This document shows positions 9,229 through 17,662 of a stretch of DNA of 64,000 bases, one piece after another. How positions within the stretch are numbered: position 1 is the first letter of the stretch; each line of letters opens with the position of its first letter. The position numbers were made by a program, and so were the translations under genes. The stretch spans positions 1 through 64,000 of the forward strand of contig JAJEEM010000053.1 in the NCBI GenBank assembly GCA_022820995.1, in the 5' to 3' direction. The notes under the pieces are model-generated. The model had not been told where the DNA came from. It saw only the letters and a program-made list of their open reading frames with translations, and searched no databases. Source of the stretch: Gemmatimonadota bacterium. GTDB lineage: Bacteria; Gemmatimonadota; Gemmatimonadetes; Palauibacterales; Palauibacteraceae.

Positions 9229-9767
9229 CCGCCCACGAGTCCGTCGAGCCCGAAAGCTCGAATCTGCTTCCTGACGCGATCCAACGTGACCTTGCCGACT
9301 ACGCGATCAGTTTCAGCACCATGGGCCTGGCGCTTGAATATCACGCAGCTTGCAACCTGCTCCCCATGAAACTGGACTCCGACGTGGTTTCCATCGTCGT
9401 CCTTCCAGACTGCTCGGAGATTCCCGTTGTCGAGAAGCACGAGAGAAGCTCTTCGCGCATAGGCATTGGCCTTGATGAAATCGAAGAAAGCAGCCTCGGA
9501 CTCGGGCCGGAGCGTGACTCCGTCTGCCTGTCCGTATTCTCGCAACGTCGCGATTCGCTCCCGGTATGCGTTCAGGCCCGGGGGCGGTCCCTTCACCAGA
9601 AGCCACGGTGAAGGCGCAAGGCGAACTCGGAGTCTCGCGCGCCGATGACCGGGCGCCTGCTGCGGAGCCAGACGCGACAGGTCAAGCGGCTCACGGATGC
9701 GAATCGAACCATACGTCACGAACGAAGGAGCGTCGTCGCACCGTAATACGGTCATCGGAGGCTTCAA
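9225..9767 (-). CDS. Conserved hypothetical protein, 180 aa (second gene of small operon)
   Basis: The product is a soluble protein of unknown function. After a variable N-terminus (PWLLVKGPPPGLNAY) it has a well-formed C-terminal domain with FFDFIKANAYARRASLVLLDNGNLRAV, an aromatic-hydrophobic core typical of a folded domain, followed by HVGVQFHGEQVASCVIFKR. The second in-frame Met (9755) is an alternative start. It overlaps both neighbours by the four bases ATGA (9764-9767 upstream, 9225-9228 downstream), so all three genes are likely made from one message. No catalytic motif is evident. The family is not one I can name. Confidence 0.75.
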   Translation of the reverse strand: MKPPMTVLRCDDAPSFVTYGSIRIREPLDLSRLAPQQAPGHRRARLRVRLAPSPWLLVKGPPPGLNAYRERIATLREYGQADGVTLRPESEAAFFDFIKANAYARRASLVLLDNGNLRAVWKDDDGNHVGVQFHGEQVASCVIFKRQAHGAETDRVVGKVTLDRVRKQIRAFGLDGLVGG

Positions 9768-10102
9768 TGATTCTCCCGGTTCAAGGGAGGACGGGGCTCG
9801 GAAGTGGAACGCCCTTCGCGGCCGGCTGGTTCAAACGTTGCGGTGACCTTGCTCATGTAGAGATCCACCGCGCCTTCGGCTTTCCCGGGGTCCACTTCAA
9901 AAAACACATGATACTCTCGCTCCGGCTCCGACTCGGTTGGCTCCAGCCAAAGATTGGTTTTCTTAAGAACGTCGTACAACGAAATCTCGACCTTCTGGCC
10001 TGCCAGCAGATAGAAAACGACTGCCTTGAAGGACGAACCTTGCGTGTAGACGTTCTTCACCTCGTACTCGTGCGAAGAATGTTCGTCCGGCTCGTATCTC
10101 AT
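9764..10102 (-). CDS. Hypothetical protein, 112 aa (first gene of small operon)
   Basis: This small acidic protein has a predicted beta-rich centre (FKAVVFYLLAGQKVEISLYDVLKK) and a disordered, charged C-terminus. No family is recognised. The ATG at 10102 is preceded by an AAGG purine stretch at suitable distance. It opens the three-gene unit and overlaps the 180-aa gene by ATGA. The 230 bases upstream (10103-10332) contain no gene that I can see and probably hold the promoter. Confidence 0.6.
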   Translation of the reverse strand: MRYEPDEHSSHEYEVKNVYTQGSSFKAVVFYLLAGQKVEISLYDVLKKTNLWLEPTESEPEREYHVFFEVDPGKAEGAVDLYMSKVTATFEPAGREGRSTSEPRPPLNRENH

Positions 10103-10332
10103 GCCTTCTGCCTTTGCTGCCTCAACTCCCCGGGATTTGGACCGAGGTTAAGGTTAGTCGATCTTCCGGTGCCCCGGAAGCACGATGACGCCCCGGGGTT
10201 ACTCGGTGCCAAGCCGCCGCGCATCCGACCGGTGCGAACACTTGGATCGCGAGCCGGAGCGGATCGTACCCACCGCGGCGAGCGCACGTTCCAATAGACG
10301 CCCTCCCGAACGGACCCGTTGCCTGCGCGCAC

Positions 10333-11688
10333 TCACGCCCCCGCGAAGACACCGAGCACGTCGGTGAGGAGCCACCAGGCGCCGACGGCGAGGATCGCGG
10401 CGGGGATCACGAAGCGGAGCCAGTAGTAGAGCCAGATCGCCGGCACGCCCCGCTTCGCGCGCCGATCCTCGCCCGCCGCGAGTTGCCGCAGCACTTCGGA
10501 GCGGTCCAGGGCCCACCCCACGGCGACGACCGAGAGCAGCGCGCCGAGCGTCTGGAAGCCCGATCCGAAGGTCAGGTCCCAGGGCGTGAACACGCTCATG
10601 TTGATCATCGGGGGCAGCGCGAAGGCGAATACGACCACGGTCGTCAGCGTAACCGCGCGCGAGCGGCCGATCCCGGTGTTGTCGGTGACCCCGGCCACGA
10701 GCACTTCCAGTGCCGCCACATCCGACAGGTACGCGCCCCCGAACAGGGCGAGGAAGAAGAGCGTCCCGAACACGGCTCCGGCGGGGATCCGGCCGAACAC
10801 CTCGGGCAGCGTGACGAAGAGGAGACCGGGGCCGCTCGCCGGTTCGAGTCCGAACGCGAACACGGCGGGGAAGATGGCGAGCCCCGCCATGAGTCCGGCG
10901 CAGAGGTCGCCGCCCGCGGTGAAGACGGCGTTGCCGCGGAGGGGGTCGTCGCGGTTCAGGTAGGAGCCGTATACGACCATGAAGGTGCCGCCCAGCGAGA
11001 GGCTGAAGATCGCCTGGCCCAGCGCCCCCAGCATGACGGGCGGCGTGAGCGCGCCGGGATCGAAGGCGCCCAGGTACCAGCGGAGACCCTCTCCGGCCCC
11101 CGGCAGCGTCAGAGAACGGGCGATGAGGATCACGAGCCCCGCGAGGAGCGCCGGAACGATGAAGCGGCTCGCCCTCTCGATTCCGCCCCGCAGCCCGCGG
11201 CGCAGCACGGCGGCGCAGGTGAGGAGGACGGCGCCGGTGCAGACGCACTGCAGGAGGAAGGAGCGGAGGGAGAACCCCTCGTCCGGGGGCAGGATCGCCG
11301 CGGCGTCGATCTCGACCCCGACGCCGGAGAGCAACCCGGCCAGGGTGTGGTACAGCACCCAGCCGAGCGCGTTCGAGTAGTAGCCGGTGGCGGCGGTGAC
11401 GCCGACGAAGAAGATCCAGCCGAGGGCGCGGCCGAAGGGGAGACCGCCCGACTCGAACGCGCCGACCGGGCCGCGGCGGGTGTGCCGGCCCAGCGTCCAT
11501 TCCGCCATGAGCGCGGGAACCCCGATCAGCACGACGGCCAGCACGTAGAAGGCCACGAAGGGCGCCCCGCCGAACTCGCCGACCATGTACGGGAAGCGCC
11601 ACACGTTCCCTAGACCGACGGCGACGCCGATCATCGTGGCCACGAGCCCGAAGCGGGAGCCGAACGTCTCGCGTCTGTCTCGTTCCAT
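10333..11688 (-). CDS. Neurotransmitter:sodium symporter (SNF) family transporter
   Basis: The 451-residue integral membrane protein opens with the hallmark of SNF/NSS transporters: a Gly-rich, substrate-coordinating first helix reading VAVGLGNVWRFPYMVGEFGG. At least ten further hydrophobic segments follow, as in LeuT-fold bacterial members. The family imports amino acids or related amines with sodium; the substrate cannot be read from the sequence. It lies divergent from a second transporter gene at 11810 across about 120 bases. Length and topology are normal for bacterial SNF proteins. Confidence 0.92.
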   Translation of the reverse strand: MERDRRETFGSRFGLVATMIGVAVGLGNVWRFPYMVGEFGGAPFVAFYVLAVVLIGVPALMAEWTLGRHTRRGPVGAFESGGLPFGRALGWIFFVGVTAATGYYSNALGWVLYHTLAGLLSGVGVEIDAAAILPPDEGFSLRSFLLQCVCTGAVLLTCAAVLRRGLRGGIERASRFIVPALLAGLVILIARSLTLPGAGEGLRWYLGAFDPGALTPPVMLGALGQAIFSLSLGGTFMVVYGSYLNRDDPLRGNAVFTAGGDLCAGLMAGLAIFPAVFAFGLEPASGPGLLFVTLPEVFGRIPAGAVFGTLFFLALFGGAYLSDVAALEVLVAGVTDNTGIGRSRAVTLTTVVVFAFALPPMINMSVFTPWDLTFGSGFQTLGALLSVVAVGWALDRSEVLRQLAAGEDRRAKRGVPAIWLYYWLRFVIPAAILAVGAWWLLTDVLGVFAGA

Positions 11689-11809
11689 CTCCGCTCTCTA
11701 GCTTGGCGGGTCGCATGTGGCCGCCGGCACCCGGCGCCCTGGTTCAGCCGCCCGTCGCTGACGGGCGAAACCTTGGGGCAGGGGCCGGCCGAGAGAAAGG
11801 GACGCCAGC

Positions 11810-12937
11810 GTGAAAGCTCCCTGGTTCCGCCGCTATCTGCTGCCGGGGCTCGTCTTCCAGTCGGCCGTGATCGCCGGCGGATACGGCACGGGGCGGGAGA
11901 ACGTCGAGTTCTTCCTCTCCATCGGTCCCACGTCCGGGCTCGCCGCCATGGCCCTCTCGATGGCGATCTGGAGCGCGGTGTGCGCCGTCACCTTCGAACT
12001 CGCGCGGCAGTTCCGCAGCTACGAGTACCGCAACTTTTTCAAGCGTCTGCTCGGGCCGTCCTGGGTGCTGTTCGAAGTCACGTACGTGCTGCTGACGCTC
12101 CTCGTGCTCGCCGTCATCGGGGCGGCGGCGGGCTCGATCGTGGACGAGACCTTCGGCCTCCCGTATGCGCTGGGCGTGATCGTGGCGCTGGGGGCGGTCG
12201 CGCTGCTCCTCTTCTACGGGAGCGTCGCGATCGAGCGGTTCTTCGCCGGCTGGTCGTTCGCGCTCTACGCCGTGTTCGTGGCGCTCGTCGTGTGGTCGCT
12301 GGTGCGCTTCGGCTCCACGCTGGGCCCGAGTTTCGCCGCCAGCGCTCTCGACGGCGACTGGCTCGTGAAGGGGGTCCAGTACGGAGGCTACAACCTCTCC
12401 GCGGCCGCCGTGGCGCTGTTCACCGTGCGCCACATCCAGACGCGGAACCAGGCCGTGTGGGCCGGCCTGCTGGCGGGCATCATCGGGATGCTGCCGGCGT
12501 TCTTCTTCTATCTCGCCATGGTGCCGCACTACCCCGGCATCGTCGACGCGACCGTCCCCTCGAACTTCATCCTCGAGGCGCTCGGGTCGAGGACGTTCCA
12601 GATCGCCTACCAGGTCATCCTCTTCGGCACGCTCATCGAGACCGGGACGGGGATGATCCACGCGGTGAACGAGCGGCTCGCCGTCACGCGGCGCGAGCGG
12701 GGCGCGGGGATGCCGGGTTGGGCGAGGCCGGTGGTCGCGGCGGTCTTCCTCGGGGTCGCGCTCTCCCTCACCCCTCTCGGCCTCATCGACCTCATCAGCC
12801 GGGGATACGGGACGATCACCTGGGGGTTCATCGTCTACTACGTCGTGCCCGTCCTCACCATCGGCGCCTGGCTCGCCTTCCGTAAGCGGCGAGAAACGGG
12901 AACCGCCGGGACATCCGGTGGGGGTGAAGGGACGTGA
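11810..12937 (+). CDS. YkvI-like multi-pass membrane protein, putative transporter
   Basis: The 375-residue protein has about ten transmembrane segments and starts with an APC/LeuT-like first helix (FQSAVIAGGYGTGRENVEFF), as in YkvI-type membrane proteins. A GTG start at 11810 follows GAAAGGGA at good spacing. The C-terminal tail is short, basic then Gly-rich. Its stop overlaps the GTG of the next transporter gene (GTGA, 12934-12937). YkvI-family substrates are poorly defined, so only a general transport role is offered. Confidence 0.7.
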   Translation: MKAPWFRRYLLPGLVFQSAVIAGGYGTGRENVEFFLSIGPTSGLAAMALSMAIWSAVCAVTFELARQFRSYEYRNFFKRLLGPSWVLFEVTYVLLTLLVLAVIGAAAGSIVDETFGLPYALGVIVALGAVALLLFYGSVAIERFFAGWSFALYAVFVALVVWSLVRFGSTLGPSFAASALDGDWLVKGVQYGGYNLSAAAVALFTVRHIQTRNQAVWAGLLAGIIGMLPAFFFYLAMVPHYPGIVDATVPSNFILEALGSRTFQIAYQVILFGTLIETGTGMIHAVNERLAVTRRERGAGMPGWARPVVAAVFLGVALSLTPLGLIDLISRGYGTITWGFIVYYVVPVLTIGAWLAFRKRRETGTAGTSGGGEGT

Positions 12938-14148
12938 ACACCCGCGCCATTCTCATCGGCCTCGCGCTCGGGCTGGGGCTCGGGGTCGCCGCCTCCGCCA
13001 CCGGATCTCCGGCGCTCCTGCGCGCGGCCGAGGCCGTGGCGCCGCTCGGACAGGTCTTCCTGCGCGCGATCCAGATGGTCGTGATCCCCCTCGTTGCCGC
13101 CGTCGTGTTCGTCGGCGTGGCGCGGATCGGAAGCCTCCGCAAGCTGGGGCGGATCGGCGGCCTCTCGGTCGGTTTCTTCTGGGTCACGACGCTGCCGGCG
13201 ATCCTCATTGGGATGGGCGTGATGGGCTTCGCGCTCACCTTCACGGCCCCGGTGCCGCCCCCGACTCCGACGACGGAGTTGAACACGGCGAACCCGGGCG
13301 TGATCGACTTCCTCGTGAACCTCGTGCCCAGGAACCCGGTGCAGGCGGCGGCGGACGGATCGCTGCTCTCGATCCTCATCTTCATCGTCCTTCTCGCGGC
13401 GGCCACGACGACGCTGCCGCGCGAGAAGCGGGAGTTGCTCACCGGCTTCGCGGAGACGGCGGGCGACGCCCTCATCAAGCTCATGAACTGGGTCCTGTGG
13501 ACGGCCCCCGTGGGCGTGTTCGGCCTCGCCGCGCCGGTGATCGCGCGCACGGGGCTGGCGCTGCTCCAGAACCTCGCCGTCTTCATCCTCGCGGTCGTCG
13601 TCGGTCTCTTCATTCTCAAGGGTCTCGTCCTGCTGCCGCTGGTCCGCTTCGTCGGCGGCATGCGCGCGGGCCGGTTCATCCGCGGCACCGTGGGTACGTA
13701 CACCGTCGGCTTCACCACGACGACGTCCGTGGGCACGCTGCCGATGATGCTTCAGGAGGCGGAGAAACTGGGGCTCCGGCGGGACCGCTACACGCTGATC
13801 CTCCCGCTCGGGGCCTCGATCAACCGTCCGGGGAGCGCCCTCTTCCAGAGCGCTTCGCTGGTCTTCCTCGCCGCCATGTACGGGGTCCCGCTCGATGCGG
13901 GGCTCATCGCCGCGGCGGTCCTCGCGATCTTCCTCGCGGCGATGACGGTGGCGCCGGTGCCGAGCGCGAGCATCGTGTCGATGGTGCCGGCGCTCGAGGT
14001 GGTGGGCGTGCCGCTGGCCGGACTCGGGATCCTGCTCGGGATCGACCGCGTGCCCGACGTCTTCCGCTCGGCGACGAACGTCATCGGCCACATGGCCGCC
14101 GCCACGACCGTTGATGCGATGACGCGCAACGATGAAGAGGACGGATGA
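12934..14148 (+). CDS. Dicarboxylate/amino acid:cation symporter (DAACS family)
   Basis: The 404-residue sodium- or proton-coupled carrier has the glutamate-transporter fold. An early amphipathic helix with IQMVVIPLVAAVVFVGVARI matches the family, and the HP1 segment TTTTSVGTLPMM corresponds to the Ser-rich re-entrant loop. The TM7 signature usually reads NMDGT but is here INRPGSALFQ, so the sodium and substrate site is modified. The GTG start overlaps the previous stop, and the stop overlaps queF (ATGA). The substrate is probably an acidic or small neutral amino acid or a dicarboxylate; specificity is uncertain because of the altered motif. Confidence 0.85.
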   Translation: MNTRAILIGLALGLGLGVAASATGSPALLRAAEAVAPLGQVFLRAIQMVVIPLVAAVVFVGVARIGSLRKLGRIGGLSVGFFWVTTLPAILIGMGVMGFALTFTAPVPPPTPTTELNTANPGVIDFLVNLVPRNPVQAAADGSLLSILIFIVLLAAATTTLPREKRELLTGFAETAGDALIKLMNWVLWTAPVGVFGLAAPVIARTGLALLQNLAVFILAVVVGLFILKGLVLLPLVRFVGGMRAGRFIRGTVGTYTVGFTTTTSVGTLPMMLQEAEKLGLRRDRYTLILPLGASINRPGSALFQSASLVFLAAMYGVPLDAGLIAAAVLAIFLAAMTVAPVPSASIVSMVPALEVVGVPLAGLGILLGIDRVPDVFRSATNVIGHMAAATTVDAMTRNDEEDG

Positions 14149-14549
14149 CGAGACTCCCCGCGTCCGGTCCCCTGCCGCGGCCCCGGGACCCGGAGGAGGG
14201 ACGCGAGACGCTGCGCGCGGAGGCGATCCCCGCGGCCGACGTCCAGCGCGTCCGACTGCGGGCGCTGGAGTTCACATCGCTCTGCCCGAAGACGGGACAG
14301 CCGGACTTCGGGCGCGTGACGATCGACTACGAGCCGCGCGACCGCTGCCTGGAGTCCAAGGCGCTCAAGTTCTACCTGTGGTCCTTCCGCGACGAGGGCG
14401 AGTTCTGCGAGACGCTCGCGGCCCGGATCGCCGACGACGTGGTCTACGCCGTGGCGCCGCGCCGGGTGCGCGTCGAGGTCGAGCAGAACGTCCGCGGCGG
14501 CATCGAGATCGTCGCCACCGCCGAGCGCGGGGAGCCCGCCGCAGACTGA
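14145..14549 (+). CDS. queF: NADPH-dependent 7-cyano-7-deazaguanine reductase QueF (short type)
   Basis: QueF reduces preQ0 to preQ1 in queuosine biosynthesis. The 134-residue protein is the short, unimodular type. FTSLCPKTGQPDFG carries the nucleophilic Cys47 and general acid Asp54, seven residues apart as in Bacillus QueF. ESKALKFYLWSFRDEGEFCE is the conserved substrate-binding segment. It overlaps the symporter stop by ATGA, but no functional tie is obvious. No other queuosine genes are in view. Confidence 0.95.
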   Translation: MTRLPASGPLPRPRDPEEGRETLRAEAIPAADVQRVRLRALEFTSLCPKTGQPDFGRVTIDYEPRDRCLESKALKFYLWSFRDEGEFCETLAARIADDVVYAVAPRRVRVEVEQNVRGGIEIVATAERGEPAAD

Positions 14550-14595
14550 CGCTCCCTCCCCTCCCCGCACGCGCGGTGCGCGCCCGACCGCCCGC

Positions 14596-16164
14596 TCATG
14601 GCGCGCGGCGGATGGCGCGGCCGGGGCGGGCGCCGGTCGGCTCCCCGGCGGACCAGGTTTCGACGCCGCCGAGCCACACGCTCTCGACGCCTTCCGCCTG
14701 CCGGGTCCCGTTGTCGAAGGTCGACCGGTCCACCACGCGCTCGGGGTCGAAGATCGCGAGGTCCGCCCGGGCTCCGGCGCGCAGCACCCCGCGGTCGTTC
14801 AGCCCCAGCCGCCGCGCCGGCATCGAGGTGGCGCGCCGCACCGCCCGCTCCAGCGTCAGGATGCCGCGCTCGCGCACGTAGTGGCCCAGCACACGCGGGA
14901 AGGTCCCGGCGCCCCGCGGGTGCGCGCTCCGCACCCCGCCGTCGCTCGACGTCATCACCCACGGCGAGGCCATGAACGTATCGACGTCCTCCTCGTTCAT
15001 CGTGTGGCCGATGAGCCCGGAGCCCCCGTTCTCCATGATCCACATGTAGGCTTCAACGTCGGTCATCTCCCTGCGCCGGGCGATCTCGTCCAGCCGAAGC
15101 CCGTTCAGTTCAGGCTCGTGAAAGAAGGCGACGACTTGCAGCCGGTTCGCGCCGCCCGCCGCCGCGATTCCCTTCGCCACCGAGTCCGGGTTCGAGAACA
15201 TCCTCGACCGCACCACGATCGCGAGCCCCGATTGCCAAGCCGCGTACGGGTACTGGTCCGCCGTCACGTCCAGCCCCTCGTCGTTCGCCCGCCGGATTCG
15301 CTCCAGCACGTCCGGAGCCCGTCCCCAGACCGAGGCGTTCCCCGCCTTGATGTGCGAGATCTGCACCGGGAGCCCCGCCTCGCGCCCAATGCGGATCGCC
15401 TCGTCCACGGCCTCCATCAGCCCTTCTTCCTCGTCGCGCATGTGGGTCATGTAGAAGCCGCCGTGGCCCGCCGCGGCCCGCGCGAGGGCGATCAGCTCCC
15501 CCGTCGTGGAGTAGAAGCCGGGATCGTATTCGAGTCCGCTCGAGAGGCCGAACGCCCCTTCCCTCATCCCGCGCTCGACGCGCACCGTCATGTCCGCGAT
15601 CTCGGCGTCGGTCGCGTCGCGCCGGTAGTCCTCCTCCAGCGCCAGACTGCGCACCGTCCCGTGTCCGACCAGCGTCGCGACGTCCACCGTGGGCCGGAGT
15701 TCGTCGATGCGCGCGAGGTAGTCCGAGATCGGCCACGGAGAGGAGCCGTCGGCGCCGACGACGATCGTCGTGATGCCCTGCGCGAGCTGGGTCGTGGCCA
15801 GCGGGAAGTCGAACAGGCGGTTGGTGGAGTGGTTATGGATGTCGATGAACCCCGGGGCGAGGACGAGGCCCGTGAGGTCGCGCCGTTCCGCATCGGGCGG
15901 CGCCTCGACGGAGCCCGGGGCGCCGAGCGCCGCGACGCGTCCCCCCTCGATGAGCAGGTCGCCGACGTAGGCGGGCGCGCCCGTCCCGTCGACGAGCGTC
16001 GCGTTCGTGAACAGGACCGTGGCCGGTTCTTCCGCCCCGCCCGTGGCCGCCTGCGCGGCGATCCGTTCCGGAGCGCCGGCGCCTCCCGCGACTCCCAGGA
16101 TCAGCGCCGAGAGGAGGTGAGGGCCGCGCCAGGCGCGGCGCGCGCGTTTCGTTCCTTCAGACAT
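14596..16164 (-). CDS. Secreted N-acyl-D-amino-acid deacylase-type amidohydrolase
   Basis: The 522-residue protein has a signal peptide (LLSALILGVAGGAGAPERIAAQ) and an amidohydrolase fold close to D-aminoacylases and dihydroorotase-like enzymes. Visible metal-binding segments are GFIDIHNHS (HxH), a Glu-containing GLSSGLEYDPG, QISHIKAG and a late SSDGG Asp. The C-terminal beta-sandwich segment ADLAIFDPERVVDRSTF is typical. It likely removes acyl groups from D-amino acids or peptides outside the cytoplasm. It is convergent with queF and divergent from the OmpH-like gene. The exact substrate is unknown. Confidence 0.88.
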   Translation of the reverse strand: MSEGTKRARRAWRGPHLLSALILGVAGGAGAPERIAAQAATGGAEEPATVLFTNATLVDGTGAPAYVGDLLIEGGRVAALGAPGSVEAPPDAERRDLTGLVLAPGFIDIHNHSTNRLFDFPLATTQLAQGITTIVVGADGSSPWPISDYLARIDELRPTVDVATLVGHGTVRSLALEEDYRRDATDAEIADMTVRVERGMREGAFGLSSGLEYDPGFYSTTGELIALARAAAGHGGFYMTHMRDEEEGLMEAVDEAIRIGREAGLPVQISHIKAGNASVWGRAPDVLERIRRANDEGLDVTADQYPYAAWQSGLAIVVRSRMFSNPDSVAKGIAAAGGANRLQVVAFFHEPELNGLRLDEIARRREMTDVEAYMWIMENGGSGLIGHTMNEEDVDTFMASPWVMTSSDGGVRSAHPRGAGTFPRVLGHYVRERGILTLERAVRRATSMPARRLGLNDRGVLRAGARADLAIFDPERVVDRSTFDNGTRQAEGVESVWLGGVETWSAGEPTGARPGRAIRRAP

Positions 16165-16256
16165 ATCGCGTTACCTTCATGTTTCCGTGACGATGAAGCC
16201 GGTGCGGCCCCTTCAAGGGTAGACCCGTTCCGGCAGGTTCCAATAGAGGGAGAACG

Positions 16257-16802
16257 ATGGAAAGGTACGCACGTCTCGTGCTTTCGTTCGCCGCGCTGCT
16301 CCTGGCGCTGGCGCCCGCGGCGCTGGCGGGTCAGGCGGACGAGGCACCGCTCAGGATCGGCGTCATCGACCTGGACGCCGCCGCGTTCGGGTCGCCGGCG
16401 GGACAGGAACTCGCGCAGCAGCTGACGGACTTTCAGCAGGATCTCGCCGCCGAGCTGCAGGCGCGGCAGGAAGCGGTGCGCGCGGTCGAGCTGCGGGTCG
16501 CCGAGGCGGACAGCCTGACCGTCGACGAGCAACGCGTGCTCGAACGCGAGTACCAGGACGCCCTCACGGCCTTCCAGCGCTACCAGCAGGACAAGCAGGA
16601 GGAGGCGACCGCGCTGCAGAACGACGGACGCGAGCGCATCCGCGCGGAACTCGCGCCGGTGATCGAAGCGATACAGGCCGAACTGGATTACGACCTGATC
16701 CTGAACGCGACGAGCCCCATCATCATCCTGTTCAGCGAACGCGTCGACATCACGCAACTCGTCATCGACCGCCTCGCCTCGGAGACCCCCGGCAGTTCGT
16801 AG
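16257..16802 (+). CDS. OmpH/Skp family periplasmic chaperone
   Basis: The 181-residue protein has a signal peptide ending near AALAGQA, then a short beta segment (RIGVIDLDAAAFGSP) and a long coiled-coil stretch rich in Gln, Glu and Ala (residues 45-130), the tentacle arrangement of Skp. The C-terminus returns to a hydrophobic strand (YDLILNATSPIIIL) that closes the core. Skp-like proteins hold unfolded outer-membrane proteins. It stands alone here rather than beside bamA or lpxD, so it may be a paralogue. GGGAGAA before ATG 16257 supports the start. Confidence 0.85.
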   Translation: MERYARLVLSFAALLLALAPAALAGQADEAPLRIGVIDLDAAAFGSPAGQELAQQLTDFQQDLAAELQARQEAVRAVELRVAEADSLTVDEQRVLEREYQDALTAFQRYQQDKQEEATALQNDGRERIRAELAPVIEAIQAELDYDLILNATSPIIILFSERVDITQLVIDRLASETPGSS

Positions 16803-16803
16803 A

Positions 16804-16838
16804 CCTCCTCGAAGGCTACACCGCCCGTTCGAGGGAGG
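16804..16838. terminator. Possible bidirectional hairpin between convergent genes
   Basis: cctcctcgaa (16804-16813) can pair with ttcgagggagg (16828-16838) with a single bulged G. The hairpin sits in the 56 bases between the OmpH-like gene and the convergent abiEii stop. No T tract follows on either strand, so factor-independent termination would be weak. Confidence 0.35.
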
Positions 16839-16858
16839 CGGGCCGAGTTCGTCTCGGG

Positions 16859-17662
16859 TCAGCGGTCAGGGCGCAGCAGGTCCATCATGTCGGCCAGCGC
16901 GGGCACCGTTTCGCCGCTCTCCAGGAAGGGACGGATATCGGCCTCGACCGTCGTCCACTCCACGCCCGCGACCCTCGCCGCGACGGTCTCCCGCCACGTG
17001 TCCTCCGTGAGCGCCGCCGCCGCCGGCTCCGTCTGGCGGCGCGCGGCGTTCAGCAGGTCGAGGTTCGGGGCCGGCCATGCGGGATCGCTCAGATACCAGA
17101 CGAGATCGTAGACATCCCTGCCCTTCAGCCAGGGCCGGTGGAGCACCGCGTGCAGCTTGCCGGCCAGCAACGACGCCCGGTCGTGGTGATGGATCCGCAG
17201 CGACACGTGCCGCCGCACGAGGCGCGTCTCCGTCACCGCGCCCGCGGGCGGGCGGGTGTCCACCTCGAGCCTGATCCGGAGCGTCTCGTCGCGGTGGCTC
17301 GACACACCGAACTCGTGGGGGAGTCCCGGGAAACGGAACCACCCGGCGTGGACGGCCTCCGCGTCGCGCAGCGAAGCTCTCGCGTCGTAGCCCTCCCGCC
17401 GGAACTGGGCGGCGATGGACATCAGCCAGCGCCGGGGATCGTAGCTCTCCCGGGGTCCTTCGAGGGCGAAGTCGAGATCCTCGGAATATCTCGGCAGCCT
17501 GTAGAGGAAACGCAGAGCGGTGCCGCCCCGGAACGCCAGCGGCGACATGGCGCCGACCCTCTGCAGACCCTCCAGGATCCGAGCCTGCAGGTACTCCCGC
17601 ATCGCGTTGCGCCCGGCGTGCGGATCGAGACCCCGGATCAGTTCCCGGAGATGGTCCTTCAC
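16859..17662 (-). CDS. abiEii: AbiEii/AbiGii family nucleotidyltransferase toxin
   Basis: The 267-residue protein is a DNA-polymerase-beta-type nucleotidyltransferase of the AbiEii family, the toxin half of type IV toxin-antitoxin pairs. The core motif is FRGGTALRFLY (Gly46-Gly47-Thr48) followed by SEDLDFAL with metal-binding Asp62 and Asp64. RASLLAGKLHAVLHRPWLKGRDVYD is the conserved Lys-containing segment. The GTG at 17662 overlaps the abiEi stop (GTGA); longer in-frame extensions run inside abiEi and are rejected. Toxins of this family are thought to modify tRNA or nucleotides and halt growth. Confidence 0.9.
   Translation of the reverse strand: MKDHLRELIRGLDPHAGRNAMREYLQARILEGLQRVGAMSPLAFRGGTALRFLYRLPRYSEDLDFALEGPRESYDPRRWLMSIAAQFRREGYDARASLRDAEAVHAGWFRFPGLPHEFGVSSHRDETLRIRLEVDTRPPAGAVTETRLVRRHVSLRIHHHDRASLLAGKLHAVLHRPWLKGRDVYDLVWYLSDPAWPAPNLDLLNAARRQTEPAAAALTEDTWRETVAARVAGVEWTTVEADIRPFLESGETVPALADMMDLLRPDR

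Noticed and set aside
10163..10180. Hairpin cttccgg-tgcc-ccggaag as a terminator
   Set aside because: The stem is perfect but only seven bases and no T tract follows on either strand.
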